DNA of 7,218 nucleotides, taken from the NCBI GenBank assembly GCA_021159265.1, contig JAGGSD010000353.1:1-7218 (forward strand). Reading direction: 5' to 3'. The notes beneath the pieces are model-generated. The model saw only the letters and a list, made by a program, of their open reading frames with translations. It ran no database searches and was not told the DNA's origin. Source of the DNA: Syntrophobacterales bacterium (lineage in GTDB: Bacteria; Desulfobacterota; Syntrophia; Syntrophales; UBA6807). The first letter of the stretch is position 1; the number at the start of each line of letters is the position of its first letter. Positions 1 through 6,198 of the stretch are shown here, piece by piece. A program made the position numbers and the translations under genes.

Positions 1-24
1 TTTCGTACTTTCGTGTTTTCGTGA
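1..24. repeat. Three 8-bp tandem units beginning TTTCGT
   Basis: TTTCGT recurs at 1-6, 9-14 and 17-22 with an exact 8-base period (units TTTCGTAC, TTTCGTGT, TTTCGTGA). The array touches the left edge and may continue outside the window. It lies 57 bases upstream of prs. I see no function in it. The rest of the prs leader (25-80) shows no convincing promoter, so prs may be transcribed from further upstream. Confidence 0.5.
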
Positions 25-80
25 TAAAAATATATCTTGTTTGGTTCCGGCTTGTTCGGGTTAGGAAAAGAAGGATAGAT

Positions 81-1025
81 ATGCTCGAAAGAATAAGAAT
101 ATTTTCAGGAAATGCCAATAAAGGTCTTACAGAGAAAATTTGTGAAAGATTGGGTGTGAGACTTGGGAAAGCAGAGGTGTCAACCTTTAGTGATGGAGAA
201 ACAATGGTTGAGATCGATGAAAATGTAAGAGGAATGGATACATTCGTTTTCCAGTCCACCTGTCCTCCTGTAAATATCAGTTTGATGGAACTGCTCATTA
301 TGATAGATGCTTTAAAGAGAGCGTCTGCAGATAGAATTACTGCAGTCATGCCTTATTATGGTTATGCAAGGCAGGACAGAAAAGTTGCGCCGCGGGCGCC
401 TATCACTGCGAAGCTGGTCGCTGATATTCTCACTGCGGCGGGCGCTACCCGTGTACTTTCCGTGGATCTCCATGCCGGGCAAATACAAGGATTTTTCAAT
501 ATTCCTGTCGATAATCTTTATGCGGCGCCCATACTCATCGAATATATCAAAGGTCTTTACAACAATGATGATCTTATCATTGTATCCCCTGATACTGGTG
601 GTGTTGCAAGGGCAAGGGCTTTTGCAAAGAGGCTTGAAACATCCCTGGCAATTGTTGACAAGAGAAGAGATACACCTAATGAATCACAGGTCATGAATAT
701 CATTGGAAATGTAAAAGGTAAAAGAGCTGTTATAGTCGACGATATGATTGATACGGCAGGAACAATGGTTCAAGCGGCAAGCGCACTTAGAGAGGAAGGC
801 GCAGTCGAAGTTTCTGCGTGTTGCACTCACGCTGTACTTTCCGGGCCTGCTATTGACAGGATAAAAAGTTCAGATCTCAAAGAAGTTATAGTAACCGATA
901 CGGTTCAGCTTAATGAGAAAGCTCAGTCCTGCAAACGAATAACTGTCCTTTCTATAGCGAACCTGCTAAGTGAAGCAGTAAAGAGGATTTATTATAACGA
1001 GTCTGTAAGTTCACTTTTTATTTAG
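81..1025 (+). CDS. prs: Ribose-phosphate pyrophosphokinase (PRPP synthase)
   Basis: This cytosolic enzyme transfers pyrophosphate from ATP to ribose 5-phosphate, giving PRPP for purine, pyrimidine, NAD, histidine and tryptophan synthesis. From ATG at 81 the protein is 314 aa, normal for the family. Visible landmarks are the ATP-contact motif FSDGE (36-40), PYYGYARQDRK (91-101), the metal/catalytic motif DLHAGQIQGFF (129-139), VSPDTGGVARAR (168-179), DKRR (193-196), and the PRPP-binding loop VIVDDMIDTAGT (217-228) with Asp220, Asp221 and Asp224. I chose the ATG at 81 because AAGGA lies at 71-75 and the protein then begins MLERIRIFSGNANKGL like its homologues. A GTG at 21 would add 20 poorly conserved basic and hydrophobic residues. 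It is the first gene of the operon; its TAG stop is embedded in the SD of rplY. No residue is missing. Family and function are near certain. Confidence 0.98.
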   Translation: MLERIRIFSGNANKGLTEKICERLGVRLGKAEVSTFSDGETMVEIDENVRGMDTFVFQSTCPPVNISLMELLIMIDALKRASADRITAVMPYYGYARQDRKVAPRAPITAKLVADILTAAGATRVLSVDLHAGQIQGFFNIPVDNLYAAPILIEYIKGLYNNDDLIIVSPDTGGVARARAFAKRLETSLAIVDKRRDTPNESQVMNIIGNVKGKRAVIVDDMIDTAGTMVQAASALREEGAVEVSACCTHAVLSGPAIDRIKSSDLKEVIVTDTVQLNEKAQSCKRITVLSIANLLSEAVKRIYYNESVSSLFI

Positions 1026-1034
1026 GAGAAGTAA

Positions 1035-1718
1035 ATGGAAACAATAACATTAGATGCCCAGATTCGAAAAGAGTCCAAAAAGGGACCTTCAAGGCGGTTA
1101 AGGGCGGAAGGACTGACGCCGGCAATTTTTTATGGTCCCCATACAGAGCCTGTTATGCTTTCGGTAAAATCGTTTGATTTAAAAAAGGTAGTAGAAAAGG
1201 GAAGAAAAGAAAGCGTTTTTGTTAAGCTTGACATAGCGGATGGTGAGAAAAAAACGGAAAAACTATCTATTTTAAAGGATGTACAGATCAATACACTTAA
1301 AAAGAGCGTTGATCACGCCGATTTCTACGAGATCAGGATGGACAGGGAACTTACTATTGATGTGCCTATCTCCCTTACCGGTGAAGCCCCTGGCGTAGAA
1401 GATGGCGGCGAATTGAGCACATTGAAAAGAGAATTAAAGATATCAGGGCTTCCCTCCATCCTCCCAGAAATAGTTGAGGTCGATATCAGCAATCTCGGAA
1501 TAGGTGATTCTGTCAAGGTCGGAGATGTTCGTCTCGCAGATGGTGTGAACATCCTTGATGCTGATGATGTGGTTATTGCAAGTGTGGCAATTGCCAGAGC
1601 GGCTATACTTGAAGCTGAGGTAGAGGAAGAAGCAGAAGCAGAAGAAGTTCCCGAAGGTGTTGATGAAATATCTGAGGGCGAAAAAGATAACACAGAGATC
1701 GGGCGAAAAGATCATTAA
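1035..1718 (+). CDS. rplY: 50S ribosomal protein L25, long CTC/TL5 type
   Basis: This protein binds 5S rRNA in the large ribosomal subunit. The 227-aa product is the long two-domain form (CTC/TL5) rather than the ~95-aa E. coli form. An N-terminal L25 domain (about 1-95) carries the conserved pattern KGPSRRLRAEGLTPAIFYG (16-34). A C-terminal TL5-type beta domain (about 100-190) contains DVPISLTGEAPGV and the IVEVDISNLGIGDSV segment. A low-complexity, very acidic tail from about 193 (EAEVEEEAEAEEVPEGVDE) ends in a charged DNTEIGRKDH. The start has AGGAGA at 1024-1029, overlapping the prs stop, so translation of the two genes may be coupled. prs-rplY-pth is a conserved neighbourhood in proteobacteria. 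In some lineages the long form is named ctc and is linked to general stress. Confidence 0.96.
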   Translation: METITLDAQIRKESKKGPSRRLRAEGLTPAIFYGPHTEPVMLSVKSFDLKKVVEKGRKESVFVKLDIADGEKKTEKLSILKDVQINTLKKSVDHADFYEIRMDRELTIDVPISLTGEAPGVEDGGELSTLKRELKISGLPSILPEIVEVDISNLGIGDSVKVGDVRLADGVNILDADDVVIASVAIARAAILEAEVEEEAEAEEVPEGVDEISEGEKDNTEIGRKDH

Positions 1719-1760
1719 TCAGCGAAATCATAAATGCCATAATCTGGAGTAAAGACTTAA

Positions 1761-2354
1761 GTGAGGCTGATTGCCGGATTGGGAAATCCGGGGAACAGAT
1801 ATTCTCTCTGCAGACACAACATGGGTTTTCTTGTCCTGGAAGCCCTGGCCCAGAGAGAAAATATCAATATAAACAGGAATAAATTTGATTCCTGTTTTGG
1901 CAAGGGAGTTATTTCGGGAGTTCCCGTTGTTGTGGCTAAGCCGCAAACCTTTATGAATCTGAGTGGCATTTCTGTTGGTAAACTGGCCCATTTTTTTAAA
2001 GTGGATATTGAAGATGTAATTGTCATTCATGATGATTTGGATCTCCCCTTTAATGAAATCCGAGTCAAGGCAGGTGGTGGTGACGGAGGACATAAGGGGT
2101 TAAGTTCTGTTATAGATCATCTTGGTGGATCGGAATTTGTCAGAGTTCGTTTAGGCATTGGTAAGCCGGTCCAAAAAGAGATGATTGAAAAATATGTACT
2201 TGAGCGTTTTTCTGAGGAGGAGGTGAAAGAAATGCCCCATATTACAGCGAGGGCCTGTGATGCAGTGGTTGAGGTTCTTTCATCAGGTCCCCAGGTGGCT
2301 ATGAACAAATTTAATGTAAGGGTGAAAAAAAACTCAAGCAAGAAGGAGGTATAA
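1761..2354 (+). CDS. pth: Peptidyl-tRNA hydrolase
   Basis: Pth hydrolyses the ester bond in peptidyl-tRNAs that drop off ribosomes, recycling the tRNA in the cytosol. At 197 aa it has the usual length. Active-site elements are all visible: GLGNPG with Asn9, the catalytic His19 in CRHNMGF, Asn66 in KPQTFMNLSG, Asp91 in HDDLDLP, and the GGGDGGHKGLSS loop that contacts the tRNA acceptor. The start is GTG. An in-frame TAA lies immediately before it (1758-1760), and the protein then begins MRLIAGLGNPG like homologues, so no earlier start is possible. The likely SD, GGAG at 1745-1748, is unusually far (12 nt), which suggests modest initiation. The C-terminus is lysine-rich, and its last codons hold the SD of hppA. 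It is the third gene of the operon. Confidence 0.97.
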   Translation: MRLIAGLGNPGNRYSLCRHNMGFLVLEALAQRENININRNKFDSCFGKGVISGVPVVVAKPQTFMNLSGISVGKLAHFFKVDIEDVIVIHDDLDLPFNEIRVKAGGGDGGHKGLSSVIDHLGGSEFVRVRLGIGKPVQKEMIEKYVLERFSEEEVKEMPHITARACDAVVEVLSSGPQVAMNKFNVRVKKNSSKKEV

Positions 2355-2363
2355 TTACAGGTT

Positions 2364-4433
2364 ATGGAATTTTTAGTAAATTATGCGTGGTTGTGGGGCG
2401 TCATAGGACTGGTGTTGGCGTTCATAATTTATAAATATGTGATGACCTTTTCTCCGGGTGATGAAGTCATGGTGGAAATCATGGAAAGGATACATGCCGG
2501 AGCAATGGTTTTTTTGAAGAGGGAATATAAGATCATAGCGATTTTTGTCGTGATAGTTTTCCTTATTCTTTTCTTTTCCTTAGAAAACAGGATGTCATCC
2601 GTAGCATTTTTGTCAGGCGCTGTAGGTTCATTACTGGCTGGAGTCTTCGGCATGCAAGCCGCAACACTTTCCAATGCCAGGACGGCTGAAGCTGCCAAAT
2701 CCCATGGTCAGGGCAGGGCTCTGACAGTAGCTTTCTTCGGCGGATCGGTTATGGGTCTTTCTGTTGCCTCTCTCGGATTACTCGGGCTTGGCATATTCTT
2801 CTATTTCTTCTCACATAAAGATCCTGTCGTAATCAATGGTTTTGCCATGGGCGCTTCTTCGATTGCCCTCTTTGCCCGTGTCGGTGGCGGTATATTTACC
2901 AAGACTGCTGATGTGGGATCCGACCTCGTCGGTAAACTCGAGGCCGGGATCCCTGAAGATGATCCGAGAAACCCCGGTGTTACCGCAGATAACGTGGGGG
3001 ACAACGTTGGTGATATCGCCGGTATGGGCGCAGACCTTTATGAATCCTATTGTGGTTCCGTTATCGCAGCAATTGCCATTGGATCTACTATGGGTCTTGG
3101 CATTGAAGGAATGTCAATGAAGTGGATGATGCTGCCCATGCTTTTCATTATTGTCGGTCTCTTTGCATCGGTAATCGGAATAGGCATATTTAATTTTCTC
3201 AAGAATATGAAACCTCAGTCGGCGCTGAGTAATTCCCTTTATATTGCGGGAGTGCTCTTTATCATAGCCTCATACTTCGTGGTTCGATATACAACTGCCG
3301 GGATGTCTGCCGAGTATCTGAAGAGCCTGGGAATGATCGGCCCTCTCGGACCCTTCTGGGCCGTTCTTTTTGGTATTGTTTGTGGTATGCTGATTGGAGC
3401 CATTACAGAGTATTACACTGCCCGCAAACCTATCAGGAAAATAGCTGCGGCCTCACAAACAGGCGCCGCAACAACTATTATAAGTGGTTTTGCCACTGGT
3501 CTTGAAAGTGTGGCCGCTCCCGTTTTCTTTATCGCTTTAGCGATCTGGTTATCCTATCTTACCTGTGGCCTTTACGGTATTGCCATTGCCGGTGTAGGAA
3601 TGCTGGGTACCGTGGGAATGACCATGTCGGTGGACAGTTATGGGCCAATTGCCGATAATGCAGGCGGTATTGCTGAGCAGGCGCACATGCCACCCCATGT
3701 CAGGGAAATTACAGACGGTCTCGACGCTGTTGGAAATACAACGGCGGCAATTGGAAAGGGTTTCGCCATCGGTTCGGCGGCGCTCACAGCGTTAGCTATG
3801 TTTGCGGCTTATACCGCAACAGTTAGAACCTTCCCCGGCTTTGAGAATTTTGCACTCGATCTTACGGAGGCGCATGTTATAACAGGTGTGTTCCTCGGCG
3901 GATTGATTCCCTGTCTTCTGGCTGCTCTGACGATGACAGCCGTTGGAGAAGCAGCATTTGATATGATAAATGAGATAAGAAGACAATTCAGGGAGATTCC
4001 CGGAATTATGGAAGGCACGACACCTCCAGATACCAATGCGTGTGTGGATATTGCCACAACAGCAGCGCTGAAGAGAATGATTTTACCAGGTGTTTCCGCT
4101 GTCGTGGCGCCGATTCTGGTTGGCACACTCATTGGTCCACAGGCCCTTGGAGGATTCCTTGCGGGCGCAACACTGACAGGTGTTGTCCTTGGTCTTTTGA
4201 TGGCAAATGCCGGAGGCGCATGGGATAATGCAAAGAAATATATCGAACAGGGCAATTTTGGTGGTAAAGGTTCTGATGCTCATAAGGCAAGCGTCATTGG
4301 TGACACCGTAGGCGATCCATTCAAGGATACATCCGGTCCATCTATGAATATCTTGATTAAATTAATGTCCGTTGTATCACTTGTTACGGCTCCTGCTATT
4401 GTGGCTGTCTACAGGATGATTTATGGCGGGTAA
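2364..4433 (+). CDS. hppA: Membrane-bound ion-translocating pyrophosphatase, K+-dependent type
   Basis: This integral inner-membrane enzyme couples hydrolysis of cytosolic PPi to export of H+ or Na+, so it conserves energy that soluble pyrophosphatase would lose as heat. The 689-aa product fits the family (about 660-770 aa, roughly 16 helices); hydrophobic spans begin at residues 5-27 and 56-73. Substrate-site motifs are intact: DVGSDLVGKLE (183-193, the DX7KXE signature), the aspartate-rich DNVGDNVGDIAGMGADLYESY region (209-229), and C-terminal KASVIGDTVGDPFKDT (641-656). Family knowledge says Ala rather than Lys in the GNTTAAIGKG motif (Ala461, Gly464 here) marks the K+-dependent subfamily. 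Pumping of H+ versus Na+ cannot be decided by eye. A strong SD, AAGGAGGT at 2343-2350, lies inside the end of pth, 13 nt from the ATG, a rather long spacing. It is the last gene before a terminator. Confidence 0.98.
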   Translation: MEFLVNYAWLWGVIGLVLAFIIYKYVMTFSPGDEVMVEIMERIHAGAMVFLKREYKIIAIFVVIVFLILFFSLENRMSSVAFLSGAVGSLLAGVFGMQAATLSNARTAEAAKSHGQGRALTVAFFGGSVMGLSVASLGLLGLGIFFYFFSHKDPVVINGFAMGASSIALFARVGGGIFTKTADVGSDLVGKLEAGIPEDDPRNPGVTADNVGDNVGDIAGMGADLYESYCGSVIAAIAIGSTMGLGIEGMSMKWMMLPMLFIIVGLFASVIGIGIFNFLKNMKPQSALSNSLYIAGVLFIIASYFVVRYTTAGMSAEYLKSLGMIGPLGPFWAVLFGIVCGMLIGAITEYYTARKPIRKIAAASQTGAATTIISGFATGLESVAAPVFFIALAIWLSYLTCGLYGIAIAGVGMLGTVGMTMSVDSYGPIADNAGGIAEQAHMPPHVREITDGLDAVGNTTAAIGKGFAIGSAALTALAMFAAYTATVRTFPGFENFALDLTEAHVITGVFLGGLIPCLLAALTMTAVGEAAFDMINEIRRQFREIPGIMEGTTPPDTNACVDIATTAALKRMILPGVSAVVAPILVGTLIGPQALGGFLAGATLTGVVLGLLMANAGGAWDNAKKYIEQGNFGGKGSDAHKASVIGDTVGDPFKDTSGPSMNILIKLMSVVSLVTAPAIVAVYRMIYGG

Positions 4434-4454
4434 AGAAAAGAAATAAAATTATTC

Positions 4455-4493
4455 AAAAAAGGGAGTGGATTTCATTCACCCCCTTTTTTCTTT
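4455..4493 (+). terminator. Intrinsic terminator after hppA
   Basis: A 9-bp arm AAAAAAGGG pairs with CCCTTTTTT, then a one-base A/C mismatch and a GTG/CAC triplet close an inner loop of about 9 nt. The right arm runs into a T-rich tract (4484-4493). It lies 21 nt after the hppA stop, the right place to end the prs-rplY-pth-hppA transcript. Because the left arm begins with six A residues, it could also stop leftward transcription coming from the heat-shock side. Confidence 0.88.
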
Positions 4494-4546
4494 CCAGACA
4501 TAGAACGGGGAGATTCTATTCACACACTCAATCTTCCCGGGAATTC

Positions 4547-4878
4547 ATGGAAAAGATTAAGAACCGAATAACTCAACTGACTAAGAGTAATATGACACCA
4601 CTACCGATAGAAACCGCAGTAAGAAGTGTCAATCTCTTATTACAGGGATGGGTGGGGTGAACTATTTTCACTATGAAAATAGCAGCGGTTCATTTGGAAA
4701 CGTCAAATGGCATGTTAAGAAAGGGTTTGAACGCACCTTCGGAAACGGTATAAGATTCGGTGCGGGATGGAAGGGTATAAAAGACTTCCGGCAGCAAGGC
4801 TATAATAATGAGTATGGCCTTCATAAAGTGCCGATCACGGCGAGATGGTTGTGCCAGCGCATGCCTTGCGATGAATAA
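4547..4878 (+). pseudogene. Group II intron reverse transcriptase/maturase, C-terminal remnant (frameshifted)
   Basis: No complete gene is present, but three frames read in sequence give the thumb/maturase (X) end of a group II intron-encoded protein. From 4547 the frame reads MEKIKNRITQLTKSN, then AVRSVNLLLQGWVG before a TGA at 4658. The next frame continues NYFHYENSSGSFGNVKWHV. From 4737 a third frame reads LRKRYKIRCGMEGYKRLP. From about 4807 the second frame resumes with NEYGLHKVPITARW and stops at 4876-4878. The joined order (KIK..RI..LT, GWVNYFHY.NSS, HLRKRYKI, LYNEYGLHKVP.TA.W) matches the family as I remember it. The first junction is a tandem duplication of GGGTG (4650-4654, 4655-4659). 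The other two look like a one-base loss near 4735 and a one-base gain near 4805. The RT catalytic domain (with YADD) is absent, so this is a non-functional 3' fragment. It sits directly upstream of intron domains V-VI. Confidence 0.8.
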
Positions 4879-4885
4879 CATCGGA

Positions 4886-4959
4886 AAGCCGTATGCGAGA
4901 GAACCGCACGTACGGTTTGATGAGGGCGTGCAAACCGGGTGGTTTGTTCTCTACTCTAC
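4886..4959 (+). ncRNA. Group II intron domains V and VI (intron 3' end)
   Basis: Domain V spans about 4886-4918. AAGCCGT pairs with ACGGTTT, including the catalytic AGC triad (4887-4889) with the usual G-U wobble. A bulge and an upper GCG/CGC stem around an AGAGAAC loop follow. The basal G-C pair usual in this domain is here A-T (4886/4918), a compensated change. Domain VI follows: GAG (4923-4925) and CAAACC pair with GGTTTG and CTC, leaving an unpaired A at 4953 as the likely branch-point. The 3' splice site would fall after TCTAC at about 4959. The broken maturase ORF ends 7 nt before domain V, the normal arrangement. No 5' intron end (GUGYG) is seen in the window, so the intron is truncated. 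Confidence 0.82.
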
Positions 4960-4968
4960 CCTGCTGTC

Positions 4969-5107
4969 GTGTCAAGTTTCGAGTGTCATTGCGAGCGAAG
5001 CAATCTCCTGCTGCTATGAGCTAACTTGGCATAATCCAAGAGATTGCCACGGCCTTCGGCCTCGCAATGACAAAGGCTTGTGCGTCATTGCAAACTTGAC
5101 ATGACAC
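4969..5107. repeat. Nested imperfect palindrome, MITE/REP-like
   Basis: Three sets of inverted arms nest around one centre: GTCAAGTTT (4971-4979) with AAACTTGAC (5092-5100), TGTCATTGCGAG (4984-4995) with CTCGCAATGACA (5061-5072), and GCAATCTC (5000-5007) with GAGATTGC (5040-5047). The middle pair is perfect over 12 bp and the inner over 8 bp. A small GGCCTTCGGCC palindrome (5051-5061) and an extra GTCATTGC (5084-5091) lie in the right arm. The GTCATTGCGAG ... GCAATCTC core is a repeat type I have seen in many unrelated bacterial genomes. No ORF or transposase is encoded, so any movement would depend on a transposase encoded elsewhere. It starts 9 nt after the intron 3' end. Confidence 0.75.
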
Positions 5108-5189
5108 TACCTTGTGTGCCTGAATCTCCTGTGATGGTTTGAACATGATCAACCGGAAACAGCGCGTGGGTGTTCCCGTATTCCCATGT
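5108..5189. other. Spacer without recognisable gene
   Basis: Between the nested palindrome and the heat-shock operon's 3' hairpin I see no coding potential, promoter or strong repeat. The only structure is a weak GGT..TGA / TCA..ACC inverted pair around 5134-5154, probably chance. Confidence 0.5.
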
Positions 5190-5232
5190 AACAAGGGCCG
5201 GCATCTGTTGCTGCTTGTTGCCGGCCCTTGTT
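5190..5232 (-). terminator. Perfect 14-bp hairpin at the end of the hsp20 operon
   Basis: AACAAGGGCCGGCA (5190-5203) and TGCCGGCCCTTGTT (5219-5232) are exact reverse complements around a 15-nt loop. The hairpin starts 36 nt past the stop codon of the last minus-strand heat-shock gene, where a transcript end is expected. No T-run follows on either strand, so it is not a textbook intrinsic terminator. It may act with Rho, as a 3' stabilising hairpin, or be a REP-like repeat. Confidence 0.5.
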
Positions 5233-5268
5233 GCGCGATTCGTCAATCCAGCTACAGGAGTGCAATTG

Positions 5269-5775
5269 TTACTCTTTCTTTATAGCAATTTTCTTCCTGC
5301 TGGACTTTGCCTCAGCTATCTTTGGAAGGACAACATTAAGCACTCCATTTTTGAAAGTTGCCTCGGTCTTCTCTGTGTCTATCTCATCCGGAAGGGGTAT
5401 GACACGCTGGAATGAGCCGTAGGACCTCTCCATGCGGTAATATTCCTTCCCCTTGTCCTCTTCCTCTTCCTCCTTCTCACCCTTTATGGTGAGGGCATCG
5501 CTTGTCAGCGATACATCAATGTCTTTCTCATCCATGCCCGGAAGCTCCGCCGAGACGCGCACCTCTTTATCATCTTCCGTCACGTTGATACTGGGAGAAA
5601 ATTTTTCAAACCGTTCTACACCGGCACCGAGTGGCGCCAATGAAAAATCACTGAAAAAATCATCGAATATGCGGTTCATCTCCCGCTGAAGTGAATAGAA
5701 CGGATGTTCTTCTTCACGCCTTACCGGCAGACTTTTCTTACCAAAACTCCAAGGTACAAGATTTTTAATACCCAT
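5269..5775 (-). CDS. Hsp20/alpha-crystallin small heat-shock protein (third in operon)
   Basis: This is an ATP-independent holdase that binds unfolding proteins as large oligomers and hands them to DnaK/ClpB. The 168-aa protein is the longest of the three. An N-terminal arm with basic and aromatic residues and an amphipathic FYSLQREMNRIFDDFF helix covers 1-60. The alpha-crystallin domain (about 60-152) starts at PSINVTEDDKEV, has the AELPGMDEKDI strand region and a very acidic loop (EKEEEEEDKGKE, 100-111), and ends with the signature FKNGVLNVVLPK (GVL at 144-146). A C-terminal I-x-I anchor (IAI, 163-165) follows for oligomer assembly. The start is ATG at 5775, with the complement of CCTCC (5784-5788) as SD. 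It lies 21 nt downstream of the second hsp20 gene. No defect is seen. Confidence 0.96.
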   Translation of the reverse strand: MGIKNLVPWSFGKKSLPVRREEEHPFYSLQREMNRIFDDFFSDFSLAPLGAGVERFEKFSPSINVTEDDKEVRVSAELPGMDEKDIDVSLTSDALTIKGEKEEEEEDKGKEYYRMERSYGSFQRVIPLPDEIDTEKTEATFKNGVLNVVLPKIAEAKSSRKKIAIKKE

Positions 5776-5796
5776 GATTTTTTCCTCCTTTCTATA

Positions 5797-6186
5797 TCAT
5801 TCGGCCCTTACTGGAATCTTCTTCGCCTTGGCAGGTTCCGCCTTGGGAAGCGTCAAACGTAAGACGCCATTTTTGACTGTTGCCTTGATTTTGTCCTTAT
5901 CAACATCGTCTGAAATCGAGAAGGCACGTTGATAATCACCAACATCATACTCGGAATAAACGCAGCTGTATCCTTCATGCTGCTCCGGTTCAACCGTTCC
6001 CGTAATCGTCAGGACATCTTTTTCAAGTGTAATATTAACGGATTTCTCACACACACCCGGCATATCGGCGATCAGCACGGTGGTATCTTTTGCCTCAAAT
6101 ATATCTACGGGCGGCACGAAAACCCTTCTGTTTCTGGTTCGTTCAGCCTCCACCGGAGACTGTGCCTGCTGTTTTTCCATTGCCAT
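5797..6186 (-). CDS. Hsp20/alpha-crystallin small heat-shock protein, short N-terminus (second in operon)
   Basis: At 129 aa this paralogue has only a ~24-residue polar N-terminal arm (Gln/Glu/Arg-rich) before the alpha-crystallin domain, which begins VPPVDIFEAKDTT and runs to about 115. Key elements are LIADMPGVCEKSV, the strand LEKDVLTITG, the signature VKNGVLRLTLPK (GVL 107-109) and a C-terminal IPV anchor (124-126). The short arm suggests smaller assemblies or a partner role with its neighbours; this is inference. Two ATG codons lie at 6186 and 6180. I chose 6186 because an AAGGAGGT SD (complement of 6193-6200) ends 6 nt away. That SD overlaps the stop of the upstream gene, so translation of the pair is probably coupled. 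Confidence 0.95.
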   Translation of the reverse strand: MAMEKQQAQSPVEAERTRNRRVFVPPVDIFEAKDTTVLIADMPGVCEKSVNITLEKDVLTITGTVEPEQHEGYSCVYSEYDVGDYQRAFSISDDVDKDKIKATVKNGVLRLTLPKAEPAKAKKIPVRAE

Positions 6187-6198
6187 AAGATCACCTCC

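Noticed and set aside
21..80. GTG start at 21 that would extend PRPP synthase by 20 residues
   Set aside because: The added residues do not resemble the family N-terminus, while ATG 81 has an AAGGA at the right distance and gives the standard 314-aa protein.
1..80. tRNA gene upstream of prs, as found in some related genomes
   Set aside because: No cloverleaf, no TTCGA-type T-arm with matching acceptor stem and no CCA end can be built from these 80 bases.
1325..1715. Minus-strand frames opposite rplY, rich in Ser/Ala/Thr
   Set aside because: The composition is the mirror of the acidic L25 tail; there is no motif and the real gene is on the other strand.
4808..5104. 98-codon + strand frame across the intron end and palindrome
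   Set aside because: It crosses domains V-VI and the nested palindrome, its composition changes at each element, and it has no SD or recognisable motif.
4961..5232. CRISPR array
   Set aside because: The repeats are inverted and nested, not regularly spaced direct repeats with unique spacers.
5170..5422. + strand frames opposite the end of the third hsp20 gene
   Set aside because: They are antisense shadows of a clear Hsp20 gene and of the 3' hairpin, with no independent evidence.
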